Below are positions 28,301-35,574 of a stretch of DNA of 64,000 bases, one piece after another. The translations under genes and the position numbers were made by a program. Numbering within the stretch: the first letter of the stretch is position 1; each line of letters starts with the position of its first letter. The notes beneath the pieces were generated by a model, which made no database searches, was not told the origin of the DNA, and saw nothing but the letters and a program-made list of their open reading frames with translations. The stretch is from assembly GCA_025175895.1 (NCBI GenBank), contig CM046004.1:17657011-17721010 (forward strand), written 5' to 3'. This stretch comes from Wurfbainia villosa. Lineage: Eukaryota > Streptophyta > Magnoliopsida > Zingiberales > Zingiberaceae.

Positions 28301-30750
28301 AAGTCAATGGAGTTCACGAGTGTTGAACACTCAGTCAGTCGACTGGTCCATAACCCCAGTCGACTGGTCCATAACCTCAAACATGAGGTTTAACCCAAGT
28401 ATGATCCCTCATTCTTGATACTCACTCATAGCCTAGATCTAAGTCTTCTAGCCATCTCCATCAACCTCACACCTCTCGGATCCCTTGAGTTCGCGACTCT
28501 TCATCTTTCGTGTTAGTCTTTAGGTGCTTCCATCAACTATGTCATGCTATAATCGGGTCATTTGCCAAGGTTCATTTGGACTTATGCTGCCAATGTCACA
28601 TGTTTGCACTTTACGCTGTCAAAACCTCACCCTTGAACTTTCTTGCCAAATCCATTTGGATTTACGTCTCTGTCAAACTTATAAACTTGGACTTTCCCTT
28701 TGTCAAGTATCCATGACTTGGACTTTCAAATGTCAAGTATCCATGACTTGGACTTTCCAATTGCCAAGACCATACTTGGACTTTCCATGTCAAAACCATG
28801 CTTGGACTTTCCTTGTCATCTCCATGTTAGACTTTTCAATTGTCAAAGTTCACCTGGACTTTACGTCGTCAAGACTGCATACTTAGACTTATGTTGTCAA
28901 AATTTTACCTTTGGACTTCCCTTGACAAATATCTATATTTGGACTTTCCTTGTCAAGTATCTAAATTTGGACTTCCGAGATTGATTGTTCCAACAATCTC
29001 TCCCATATGACTTTGAATATCCCAATCATCCACTAGTCATATGGTCAACATATGATCAAACCCATATAGTCAACCAATGATCAAACACATTGTCAACCCA
29101 TTCTCAAACATTAAAATCCTACTTGAGTTCCACTCGAGTTTAGTTAATATTTACTCGGGGCCTATTGTACCAACGACATTCACCGAGCCCCCTAAGTCCA
29201 CCAATACCCGCACCACTTCATAGTTTGCAACGGTGGCCCAAATTACCAGAGTTTCACTATGTGGGAAGATGATATTCATCAAATCCCTAGGTCTAAAGAT
29301 GATCAGTGGGGCCTCCCAAGCAACCCTTTCTTCCCGAATAACGAGACTCTTCATCCGTTGGACATGTGACTTCTAAGCTCGGATAAAATCACCATCAGTC
29401 GCCCCTCCTACTATAACATTAATAACTCCTTGGGTCGGAACACTCTCAGGAGTTGAGGGCGCCCCACTACTCTATTCTTTATCCATAGGAGTCTCACAAT
29501 GAACCTTGAGTATTGTCGTAGACGAGGGTACTCCCTTCGAACCCTCTCTATTTCCTATTTTAGATCTTGACAATTGTCACTTGAATGATCACACTTCTAG
29601 TTTTGGGCCTATCGACCAAGACGGAATACTCTTCCTGGTTGAGCCTGCATTTACACTCGACGCCTTCATGACTTGACGAGCCTTCTAAACTTCTTCCACA
29701 TTGATGTATTTCTCGGCTCTTCATCATAGCTTTTCAGGGGCTTTTTTATTAAGGAGTGGAAAAAAAACTTCAATTTTCAACTCTTAAGAGATTGTCACCG
29801 TCAAAACTTCTGGAGTGGTGATCGAGACTTCTAAGATAGCCCAAGTGAACCTTTGGATGTATCCTCTCAATGACATAATTGGCTCCTAGAAGTCGCAGAA
29901 GTAACTCTTTGTAGTTGCATCTCTATGTCTTGCTCGAATCCTTCTCGCGCCATTGATGCGGTAAGCCATTAGTCCTCTTTTGTCGAATCCTCTTGTAAGA
30001 ACTTGCTTGTCTGTCCGCAATAAAATTTTGTCCAAAGTAACATGGCTCAAAGGGTGTTGGTGCTCCAACAATGCTTCTTCGATGCTTAAGTCAAATGGGA
30101 AAAATGGAAACTGGACTTTTGAAGGTACAAAATACGTAGAATTAAATCAAAATCTTATCTTTGTCCACCCAACTCCTTATTTATAGATCTTCTAATGGTT
30201 ACTATGCGCCCCTTGGGGTAATGGTCTCCTCTAGCCATTGCGCCCCCTAATCTATGACCGTTTCTACTAGTGCGTCCTTTTCGCTCGTAATCGCCTTCAT
30301 TAGTCTACCACCCCAACTTCTTCAAGGCCCCACCTACTTTACGATTCTGATCCAAACTTTTTTGCATATCTGACTTCATACTATTTCAACATCCCAAACT
30401 CTCGACCTCTAAGACTCCTGACTCTTAAAGATCTCGACTCTATGAGCTCTCGGCTTGTTGGGCTCCTGCTGACTTCCCCCTGAATCCCATGTACCCCACT
30501 GTTTCCACTTAGTAACCTTGATTCCTTAAACCCTGACTCGTTGAGTGTCAGTCCAAAATCTATCTTATCGGTATCAGTGGTTGTTAAGAAATCTCATAGA
30601 TTCAGTTTCTGAAGTCCTTGTTTCATATTGCTATGCAATCAGTTTTTATTTCGTTATTTGCTGCAGGTGTGTGGGGTGCGCGATAAGCACCGTGATAATG
30701 TTTGGTCGGCAGCCGAGGGTGTGTACCTGCCAGTTAACGTAAGCAAGTAA
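4383..30750 (+). CDS. SDF2: Stromal cell-derived factor 2-like protein (SDF2), ER MIR-domain protein, six exons
   Basis: Exons are 4383-4469, 4573-4713, 10291-10431, 10610-10659, 10745-10874 and 30667-30750. All junctions are GT/AG and the joined frame is open for 210 codons before TAA (Arabidopsis SDF2 is about 218). Exon 1 gives a Leu-rich signal peptide (MRLYLLLLFFGL). The rest is three MIR repeats: ITYGSVLKLLHERTKHRLHSHDLPYGSG, then AIIRLQHMVTRRWLHSHLYASPLSGNLE, then RVRLLHVDTGGYLHSHEKKFNRIAGGQQE, and the end DNVWSAAEGVYLPV. Plant SDF2 works in the ER lumen with ERdj3B and BiP in glycoprotein quality control, including receptor kinase folding. No C-terminal HDEL is present, as in plant homologues. 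The 4383 start was chosen over in-frame 4230 because it puts the signal peptide at the N-terminus. Introns 2 and 5 are swollen by transposons; without the nested gypsy element intron 5 would be about 414 bp. No frameshift or lost residue was seen, so the gene looks functional if the long introns splice. Confidence 0.93.
4714..5756. other. SDF2 intron 2, 5' part, no gene
   Basis: AT-rich intron sequence between exon 2 and the first SINE. It ends in a run of about 22 T at 5727-5748. I see no coding signal or transposon here. Confidence 0.6.
5773..5944 (+). mobile_element. Au-type tRNA-derived SINE, copy 1
   Basis: The left part has the pol III boxes of a tRNA-derived SINE: GCCTTGGCGCAATAATAAAG (box A region) and GGTCACGGGTTCGAGTTCTA (box B). 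It continues with the Au-family body (AGTCTCTTACAAAACAAG, then GCACTGGACTGACC) and a short T tail. Flanking direct repeats of 16 bp, ACAAAATTATCGGGCT at 5757-5772 and ACAAAATTATCAGGCT at 5945-5960, differ at one base and mark a target-site duplication. Confidence 0.88.
6196..9394 (+). mobile_element. RTE-clade LINE, near full length, in SDF2 intron 2
   Basis: Flanked by an 18-bp target-site duplication, ATCGTTCAACAAGATATT (6178-6195) and ATCATTCAACAAGATATT (9395-9412), with one mismatch. It begins with GGCCGGTCCCAAGCCCGGAT, a start common in plant RTE elements, and ends in (TTG)n repeats rather than poly(A), also typical of RTE. The single ORF of an active element (endonuclease then reverse transcriptase) is broken. 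Visible parts are RT core FADDIILVYETREGV near 8590-8640, KTEYMEFKFN at 8701-8730, and the C-terminal region 8872-9327. About 3.2 kb matches full-length members. It lies in sense with SDF2. Confidence 0.9.
8554..9327 (+). pseudogene. LINE reverse transcriptase C-terminal half, broken
   Basis: The plus frame 8554-8862 carries the RT catalytic motif as LFADDIIL with the YMEF block after it. The frame from 8872 continues with KGKFYKTTIRPTMLYRAECW and the RTE C-terminal segment LRWYGHVLRRP and GRGRPKKTW. A stop (TAA at 8860) splits the two parts. Upstream, from about 7000 to 8500, stops and frameshifts have destroyed the endonuclease and the first RT blocks. The element cannot move by itself. Confidence 0.85.
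9548..9709 (+). mobile_element. Au-type tRNA-derived SINE, copy 2
   Basis: Same family as the copy at 5773. Box A region is GGAGCTTTGGCATAACGGTA and box B is GAGGTCATGGATTCGAATCC, followed by AGCCTCTTGCAAAGCAAGG and ending GCATCGGACTGCCTTGG. Target-site duplications surround it: ACATCTAAAAGGGAAATGA (9529-9547) and ACATCTAAAAGGAAAATGA (9710-9728), one mismatch. Two SINEs and a LINE in one intron show repeated independent insertions. Confidence 0.88.
11199..11808 (-). repeat. Left LTR of the intron-5 gypsy element (its 3' LTR)
   Basis: 610 bp, aligned by eye with 29954-30576 from TGATGCGG to CGGTATCA. Both carry TTTGTCCACCCAACTCCTTA and GCGCCCCTTGGGGTAATGG in the same order. They differ at many single bases, so the element is not young. 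Confidence 0.88.
12205..14377 (+). pseudogene. Antisense extra ORF (aORF) of the Tat element: PF04195-like core, Pro-rich linker, coiled coil
   Basis: Plus-strand frame 12205-13008 (267 residues) runs antisense to pol. It contains GQLEGGLRLSIPSVYLRILSSYRIPLNQLALNVFYIL, which matches in pattern the 'putative gypsy type transposon' family (PF04195), where a GLR-P-P-F segment is followed by 'QLAPN'. It is followed by a Pro/Ser/His-rich stretch (about 13166-13725). After a likely intron acceptor TTTTTATAG near 13860 comes a coiled coil reading LEVEAKRASQESNEV and later EVAQLRHQM to about 14377. Stops at 13009, 14036 and 14138 break it. What these proteins do is not established. Some plant Tat elements keep them in the same antisense position. 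Confidence 0.7.
14280..14360 (+). repeat. 18-bp tandem repeat in the aORF
   Basis: About four imperfect copies of an 18-bp unit (GTCTTGGTCGAAGGGGTC type), encoding repeats of the form LVEG(V/F)LAEG at the end of the coiled-coil frame. Confidence 0.7.
14740..15180 (+). repeat. About 50-bp tandem repeat between aORF and integrase
   Basis: Roughly nine imperfect copies of a unit of about 50 bp with the core GGGCTTATGGGTGCCTCG, then TTGGGCGAAGTGAGAGTACTC, then a CGGACC block. Copies begin near 14748, 14786, 14836, 14879, 14929, 14980, 15031 and 15085, with a decayed one at 15150. Tandem repeats between pol and the 3' LTR are common in Tat elements and can seed satellites. Confidence 0.75.
17822..19718. 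mobile_element. Solo LTR of 1.9 kb inserted in the gypsy RT, TSD ATTTC
   Basis: Starts TGTTGG and ends CCAACA; identical 5-bp direct repeats ATTTC flank it at 17817-17821 and 19719-19723. No PBS, PPT or internal coding region is present, so it is one unpaired LTR. Inside, a 25-bp unit with ATCTCTAGATCCGACGGTT repeats three to four times at about 18765-18850, and a TATAAAAGG box lies at 18879 (plus strand). The short ORFs in it are not retroelement genes. The parent family was not identified; length and ends suit a Copia-type element. Confidence 0.88.
20415..21922 (+). mobile_element. Solo LTR, Sirevirus/Copia-like, 1.5 kb, inserted in gypsy pol
   Basis: A 7-bp direct repeat GGTCATA at 20408-20414 and 21923-21929 brackets it, although a 5-bp TSD plus chance identity is more likely, so the ends are good to two or three bases. 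The start GTGTTTTGATATTTGAC and the tail TATTCACCCCCCCC then TTTAGCG match Sirevirus-like LTRs, and the tail resembles the one at 1427-2528. It holds at least four copies of CAGTCGACT (near 21039, 21057, 21165 and 21179) and repeats of a GAAGTC-AAG-GACCGA type block from 20540 to 20740. No internal region is present. Confidence 0.75.
22347..24004 (-). repeat. Left LTR of the gag-only Sirevirus (its 3' LTR)
   Basis: 1658 bp, starting TGTAGGGTCGATGACATCG and ending ATTGCATCAACA. It holds a tandem array at about 23395-23820, listed separately, and CAGTCGACT motifs at 22880 and at 23165-23230 (three copies spaced by 24 bp). Confidence 0.88.
23395..23820. repeat. Degenerate tandem repeat in the Sirevirus LTR
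   Basis: A unit of about 25-32 bp built on CTTGGACTTTCC, then TTGCCAAG or TTGTCAAG, repeats some 14 times. The same array recurs in the partner LTR (28560-28975) and, more decayed, in the third related LTR (61860-62180). Open frames through it (for example LGLYAVKTS) are by-products of the repeat. Confidence 0.85.
24005..26280. other. Sirevirus 3' internal region without coding content
   Basis: AT-rich sequence where pol would be expected in an autonomous element. I find no RT, integrase or protease motifs on either strand, only the PPT-like boxes near 24110-24350 and an (AT)n run at 24740-24760. The same sequence type reappears at 62363-64000 in the second related element, so it is a family feature, not a chance deletion. 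Confidence 0.7.
26281..27467 (-). pseudogene. Copia gag (UBN2-type) with zinc knuckle, one stop and one frameshift
   Basis: The protein starts MMDWGTTSTPIPYEFYGCEGFDQWKASIETFLMMDIKNWSAL. This matches Copia/Sirevirus Gag, where a 'W-K-E-FL' motif opens the capsid fold, followed by AKEFWSELTQFHE. A stop codon near 27072-27074 separates the N-terminal 131 residues from the next frame (27059-26658), which is the same frame. That part carries a zinc knuckle near residue 70, CKKHGHYKSKC, of CX4HX4C character in degenerate form. A frameshift near 26660 leads to the basic tail 26661-26281. Gag packages element RNA into cytoplasmic particles. It is not expressed as one protein here. Confidence 0.85.
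27545..29175 (-). repeat. Right LTR of the gag-only Sirevirus (its 5' LTR)
   Basis: 1631 bp, starting TGTAGGTTCGATGACGTCG and ending GTACCAACG, where the usual final CA has become CG. It carries the same tandem array at 28560-28975 and CAGTCGACTG motifs at about 28088 and 28335-28370. Confidence 0.88.
29176..29953 (-). pseudogene. Gag and protease start of the Tat gypsy element
   Basis: Minus frame 29354-29151 reads ERVAWEAPLIIFRPRDLMNIIFPHSETLVIWATVANYEVVRVLVDLGGSVNV. This is the gag-protease joint; the aspartic protease motif is seen as VLVDLGGS, where active elements have D-T/S-G. The Sirevirus inserted directly behind it and cuts it from its C-terminal part at 22316. Gag itself is short and broken between 29354 and 29953. 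Confidence 0.75.
29954..30576 (-). repeat. Right LTR of the intron-5 gypsy element (its 5' LTR)
   Basis: 623 bp, partner of 11199-11808. On the minus strand it is followed by ATGGCGCGAGAAGGATTCG, a possible weak primer-binding site (TGGCGC type). Ninety bases of host intron separate it from SDF2 exon 6. Confidence 0.88.
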
Positions 30751-31309
30751 TGGAGCATGCATCGTAGTTGTTTTACAAGCAAATTCCACAACAAGTTGAC
30801 ACCAGATTTCTTTGACTGTTTAATTTTGCTGAGGTTCCATTTCTTCACCAGCTTGTTCACGTTCATAAACGATTTGTTCAACTTGAGAGATTATCATTTT
30901 TGTTTTACATTTTCTTATTTGTCATATTTGACCCAAGTCTTGTTATTAAGAATGAAATTAAACGGAAATCATATCATTAGATGAGTAATTATGCTTAATA
31001 ACTATGCTATCTAGCTGATATTAAATTAAATAGGTTTTGGACTAAGTTTGCAGATACAAATTAAATTTATGGACAAATTAAATTGTAAATGAAATCTGAT
31101 AAAATAATTTTGCTTCACCCCCCCCCCCCAGATGAGTAATAAATAACTCTTCGAGTTTTATTAATAATATCAAAGGAAAGGGACAAAGAAAATACATTCG
31201 TAGGACATTTAGGTTAGATTTTTATCTAATGCGTACCAAAACTATTACTCTTGATCAGTACGGTATCAAAGAATAAAGATTAATTTTTATTATTGAGTGA
31301 AAATATCTA
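30751..31309 (+). other. SDF2 3' UTR and downstream flank
   Basis: Follows the SDF2 stop. T-rich stretches and AATGAAATTAAACGG near 30950 could serve as poly(A) signals. It includes a C9-10 run near 31120. No other gene is seen before the MULE begins. Confidence 0.5.
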
Positions 31310-31390
31310 CAGTAATTTACCAAACACAGCTGCTAAAGTTCGGAATTGCTCAAAACGCGCATTATAGTTTCAGAATTATCAAATCGCGCA
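31310..31390 (+). repeat. MULE left terminal inverted repeat
   Basis: Starts CAGTAATTTACCAAACACAG and pairs with the reverse complement of 46015-46097 (CGGTAATTTATCAAATACAG) over its whole length with scattered mismatches. A conserved ATTATAGTTTCAGAATTA block lies inside. Confidence 0.88.
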
Positions 31391-31548
31391 CGTAATTTAA
31401 TTTCGAAATACCCTTGTCGACGGTGTTTTTAATGCGAGATTCTGCGTGCATCAGAACAGCGTTTTGAATCCGAGTCGTCGAACATCCGTCGAATGAGTCA
31501 CCACATTAAGCGTCTTCGTGTCTTGACAGAAATCTTGGTAGCGAATAT

Positions 31549-34500
31549 TTGGAAATTCTTAGACTCCGTTTTCCTCGGTGGCGTTTTGTTAACCAGAGTT
31601 TTAGGAATTTCGACGAAACACTTCGAGGTAATATGGTATCGTCCTCTCATTTAACTAGAGTTTTACTCATTTCTTACTCGGTTTTAGGGTTTTCGTTGAA
31701 AGGCGTACATCTCATAAGATTTTTGTCTACCATTCATTATTGTAGAATGAGTCAAGCATCTGGTTCAACCTCTCCTTCAGGCGAGTATGTGTCGCATTCC
31801 TTGCTTTAGTCGAATATGAAGTATGTCGTATGTTTAAAATGATTTTTGGTTATAGTTTTGGAATGATTTGAATATTGAATCTGAATGGGCGATCTTTTTA
31901 ATCTGTATCTGAATTAGATAAATAGAGCCTAAAGTTTTTTAACGAGATTATTACAAGCATTGCGGATTCTAATTTGTTTTTGATTCTGAAATGAAGGAAT
32001 AAATCGAGTTTTAAAATTTTGTATTTTAATTATTAGGAAATAATGAATGTCGAAGAAACTCCGATGAACGACGTTTTAGGTCATTTATTGAATTTTTGGA
32101 GGTCGAGTCTTTAAGGAAAGCAGACGTCAGTCTATTTGTTTATATGAAAGGCGTAGAGATCGTTAAATGAGCCTCGTTTCTTTATTTTTTAATATACAAG
32201 ATATTCCACGAATCAGTGGCGTATTGGTGATATATTTAAAGTTGGGATTGAGTTAAAGGCTTTAAGTTTTATTTGTGATTGCTTTCACCAAGAGATGTGT
32301 CCCTTTTACTCGGTATTGCGGATAGAGGGCCTTCGTTCTATGAATTGACTAATCGTCGTGCTCTTTTGATTCTCAATTCTTGAAAAAGAACCAACTAGAT
32401 CGAGGTTAGAGTTTTTGCTTAAAACCTTTTCTAGAGTAGAATTAGATGAAGATGTGTTGGTATTTTGTAAGTTGTATGTTTTGTATATATTTGCTTGTGT
32501 GTTATTTTGTCTTACTACATATAAGGTCCTCATAGGTCTTGTAGATATTGTAGATGATTTTGACAACATAGGTAGTTTGATTGGGTTGAAGTCGTCCATC
32601 GATTTATGGCTCCATGATTACTCTTATTGGAGATCTACATGTTAAATCTATTGCGCAGAAGAGTCGAATCCCTTACCTAAAGGGATTTCGCCTTTAGTGT
32701 AAGTTCCTTCTTACTAAATTATTTTGTCTTTTATATTCACATAAGTATGTAACACTTTGGATATGAAAGCGGGGCTTGGTTTCGGGCATGTCGCGATCCG
32801 GAGACCATCTGATATCGAAGGGCGAATAAATAAGTGGAGGCAACTCCTTCACATATTAGCGTGAGAAATTTATTGGAGCGAGTCTCACTTTGAGCAGGTA
32901 AATAGAAGACCATGACTTAACATTTTTTATTTTCGTTATCTAAATAATTGTTGATTTTTGATAGGTCGTCATTGTTGATCTAGTTGTACGTAGTGAAATT
33001 ATATTGCTTGATAAGGTTGGCTATTATATTGAAAATACTCCTCATCCAAGAGACATCATCATCATGAACTATATCTGAAAAATACCTACTTCTTGAACTG
33101 CCATGAGTATTTAGTTTATCGAGACAACTCAAAGAGTTAAGAATGGAAAACATGCACTAACCGAAGGGTAAAAGAACTAATGGGAATTATAGGAAGAGAA
33201 TGTATGGAGGGAATCAAATAAGCTCAAGTTGATCCTCTCAACCTCAACCGAACCAATTGCGTGAGAACAAAACGGCGAGATAGACATATGATTACGAGGA
33301 TACTCCGGTTGATAGTCCATTTGTGGCAAAATTGGTACCTCAAAGAAAAGCAGAAAATTTACGATGTTTGAGGTATTAGAAGGGCAACCTAATAAAGATG
33401 TAAATGAAGCGAAGTATTTGCGAAGAAAGGAAAAAATAATTGGTATGGATGAATTGCGATGGATATCGTATTGTGGAAGAAGATGAAAAGATCTTGAGAG
33501 AGATGAATCGATAATTGATAAACTCAACGAATGAGAATGGAAGCCATTGCGGTTAGTCGAATCTGAAAATTAGTTTGTGTTATTTTATTTAAATAACTAA
33601 TCTAATTTTTGTATTATAGTATGTCGAGAAAAAATGTAAGGCACGAAGAACCAAAAACAAGATCTTGATGTGACTACTTACTTAAAAGTTTAGAAAAAAT
33701 AAAGTATGGTAGTTACATCCATCATTACATTTGAAATTTTATTACAATATTATAGAAAGTGCAAATATTTATTTACCATTAAATTTTTTTGTAGGAATTC
33801 TGAGTTATGTTTGGGAGGAAAGCCCTTTTTCATTAACTCTGAATTCTTTATACTCTGGAGTTAATGGATCTGTTTTCACAGTTGGAGAGGTTATCGATAC
33901 ATTTTGCTCAATTCTTTTTAGGGGGTCTCCTCGTCATGTAGGTCATATAACAAGTCTGTGTATTGCTCATTCGTGTTCATTATAAGGAAGTTAAATTATC
34001 TTGTATTTTCACGACATGAGATGTTATACTAACTGTTTAAATATTTTCCTCTACACACAATTCTGATCGGTTAAGAATGTCGTGGAAGCGCCACAACATA
34101 AATCATAAACACTAGAGGTTAGATATTTTTATACCTCTAAATATTTACGACAAACTCACTTTGTTGTGTATCGATCTAGCAATGACTTTCAATCATTACA
34201 ACTCCATTTCATACGGAGGAAGATCAAAAGCTGATTTTGAAGCAGTGGTGAGTAGTTAATTTTTTAAAATATGGATTATTCATCCATTTAACTTAGTTAT
34301 CTGTAAATGAATAATTATGTTAACTTACTCATCTTGTAATAATAGGTATCCCAATTTAAAGGATATTCATCTAAGGAGCTTGCAGCAATTCATCCATGTT
34401 TACAAGCTTATTACCCCATCGACAATTTGGGTTTTATTATACAATGATTGTCCCTAAGCAGTACTAAAGAAAAATACTGAACGTGAAAACTATACTTTTG

Positions 34501-34700
34501 AATTAAAATATAAAATTTTTCATAGCATTTTTACAGCAATGATTGTGTCTTCTTTGTGATGCAATACATGAGATGTCTGCTTTATGGTGAGAAGATGGAC
34601 TTGAATGAGCGGACATGAAAGAATAGATGTCTCGATTCGATTTTAAGGGAATGAGTTCTTCATGATGTAATTTTAGAAAACTTGGTGTGATATGAATGAT
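31549..34700 (+). pseudogene. MULE-borne Ulp1-like protease gene relic with DUF1985-like upstream domain (plus strand)
   Basis: Near 32430-32640 a frame reads LDEDVLVFCKLYVLYIFAC, then LVDIVDDFDNIGSLIG and WLHDYSYW. This resembles the DUF1985-type domain found with Ulp1 in plant transposon proteins. At about 34120-34250 a frame reads CIDLAMTFNHYNSISYGGRSKADFEAVVS, like the C48 segment before the catalytic Asp. At 34530-34600 NDCVFFVMQYMRCLLYGEKMD matches the C-terminal block with the catalytic Cys (D-C-G-V-F). Frames switch several times. Such proteases may act on SUMO or SUMO-like modifiers; their role in transposons is unknown. The match is made by eye. Confidence 0.5.
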
Positions 34701-34839
34701 ATATTGTTGTAATTTATGAAATTTGCTAATTTGTAAATAATACTGCATTTCATATGATCAACAGTGACTGTAATTTTGATTATTGTTTGTGGTTGAGCTT
34801 TGATAAATATTATATAATATATTGTTGAATACTTCGATG

Positions 34840-35570
34840 GTGCTGGCATTGAAATCCCAGGAACAGTGATCACAGGATTTAAATTTTCAGACACGCGTCA
34901 AATTCAATCGGTTACGATCGAAAAGTGGTCACAGGAATTATATTCCCGAGAGCATCTTGATTACAGGATTTGAATTTCGGCCACCGCGTCTGATTCGAAT
35001 TGGTAGAAGCGTGGTGGTGCGGGGAAAAAATTCGAGAACAGCGATGGTGTTAGAATTTAATTCTCGACTGCATAAAATTCAATGGCCAGAAATAAGGTGG
35101 TCTTTGGGAATTAAAATCCCAGCATGGTGGTCTGGGATTTTAATTCCCGGACTGCGTCTGATTCAGTGGCCAGAAATAAGGTGGTCTTTGGGAATTATAA
35201 TCGAGAACGATGATTTTGGGATTTGAATTAACCACGTCTGACTTGAGGCGGCCTCAGATATAAGGTGGTGCTGAGAATTATAATCTCAGGAACATAGTGG
35301 TCCTGGGATTTGAATTCTCAGCACCACGTACAATTTCAAAGTGAGCGGGAAATAAGATAGTGTTGGGAATAATAATCCCAGGAACACAGTGGTCCTGGGA
35401 TTTGAATTCCCAACAATAAAATTAAAATTTGCCAGAAAAGAGTGGTCTTTGGCGGTTATAGTCGCGCAGCGGTGGTCTGGGTTTTAAATTTTCTAGCACC
35501 GTATCTGATTACGTGTTGGTAGAGACAAGGTGGTCTTTGGGAATAATATTCAGCCAATGACTGTAATCTA
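34840..35570. repeat. About 87-bp hairpin tandem array, left block
   Basis: About eight units carrying AAATAAGGTGGTCTTTGGGA, an AATT centre, and complementary TCCCAG. Unit starts fall near 35085, 35171, 35258, 35347, 35430 and 35525 (83-95 bp apart). Within units GTGGT-CTGGGATTT-AATTCCCAG-ACCAC arms can fold back. Confidence 0.8.
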
Positions 35571-35574
35571 GATT

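Larger units (their letters stand above)
22347..29175 (-). mobile_element. Gag-only Sirevirus-type Copia retrotransposon, non-autonomous, TSD ACATT
   Basis: LTRs are 22347-24004 and 27545-29175, flanked by ACATT at 22342-22346 and 29176-29180. The PBS (TGGTATCAGAGC on the minus strand, 27531-27542) fits initiator-Met tRNA and lies two bases from the right LTR, which fixes the minus orientation. Next to the left LTR a purine tract (minus strand) is the PPT. Motifs such as CTCCCCCTTTGGCATACATC near 24115 and ACTCCCCCTAAAGG near 24345 are the repeated PPT-like boxes typical of Sireviruses. Only gag is recognisable in the 3.5-kb internal part; protease, integrase, RT and RNase H are missing. It needs a partner element to move. 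Confidence 0.88.
11199..30576 (-). mobile_element. Tat-type Ty3/gypsy retrotransposon in SDF2 intron 5, carrying nested insertions
   Basis: Two LTRs, 11199-11808 and 29954-30576, start TGATGCGG and end CGGTATCA. Flanks are ATGGT (11194-11198) and GTGGT (30577-30581), a 5-bp target-site duplication with one change. Coding order on the minus strand is gag remnant, protease, RT, RNase H, integrase. On the plus strand, between integrase and the 3' LTR, lies an antisense extra ORF, as known for Tat/Retand elements. A minus-strand TATAAATAAGG box in each LTR and a weak PBS-like TGGCGCGAG next to the right LTR support the orientation. Three later elements sit inside: 17822-19718, 20415-21922 and 22347-29175. 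Subtracting these leaves roughly 9.1 kb. All frames are broken. Confidence 0.88.
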
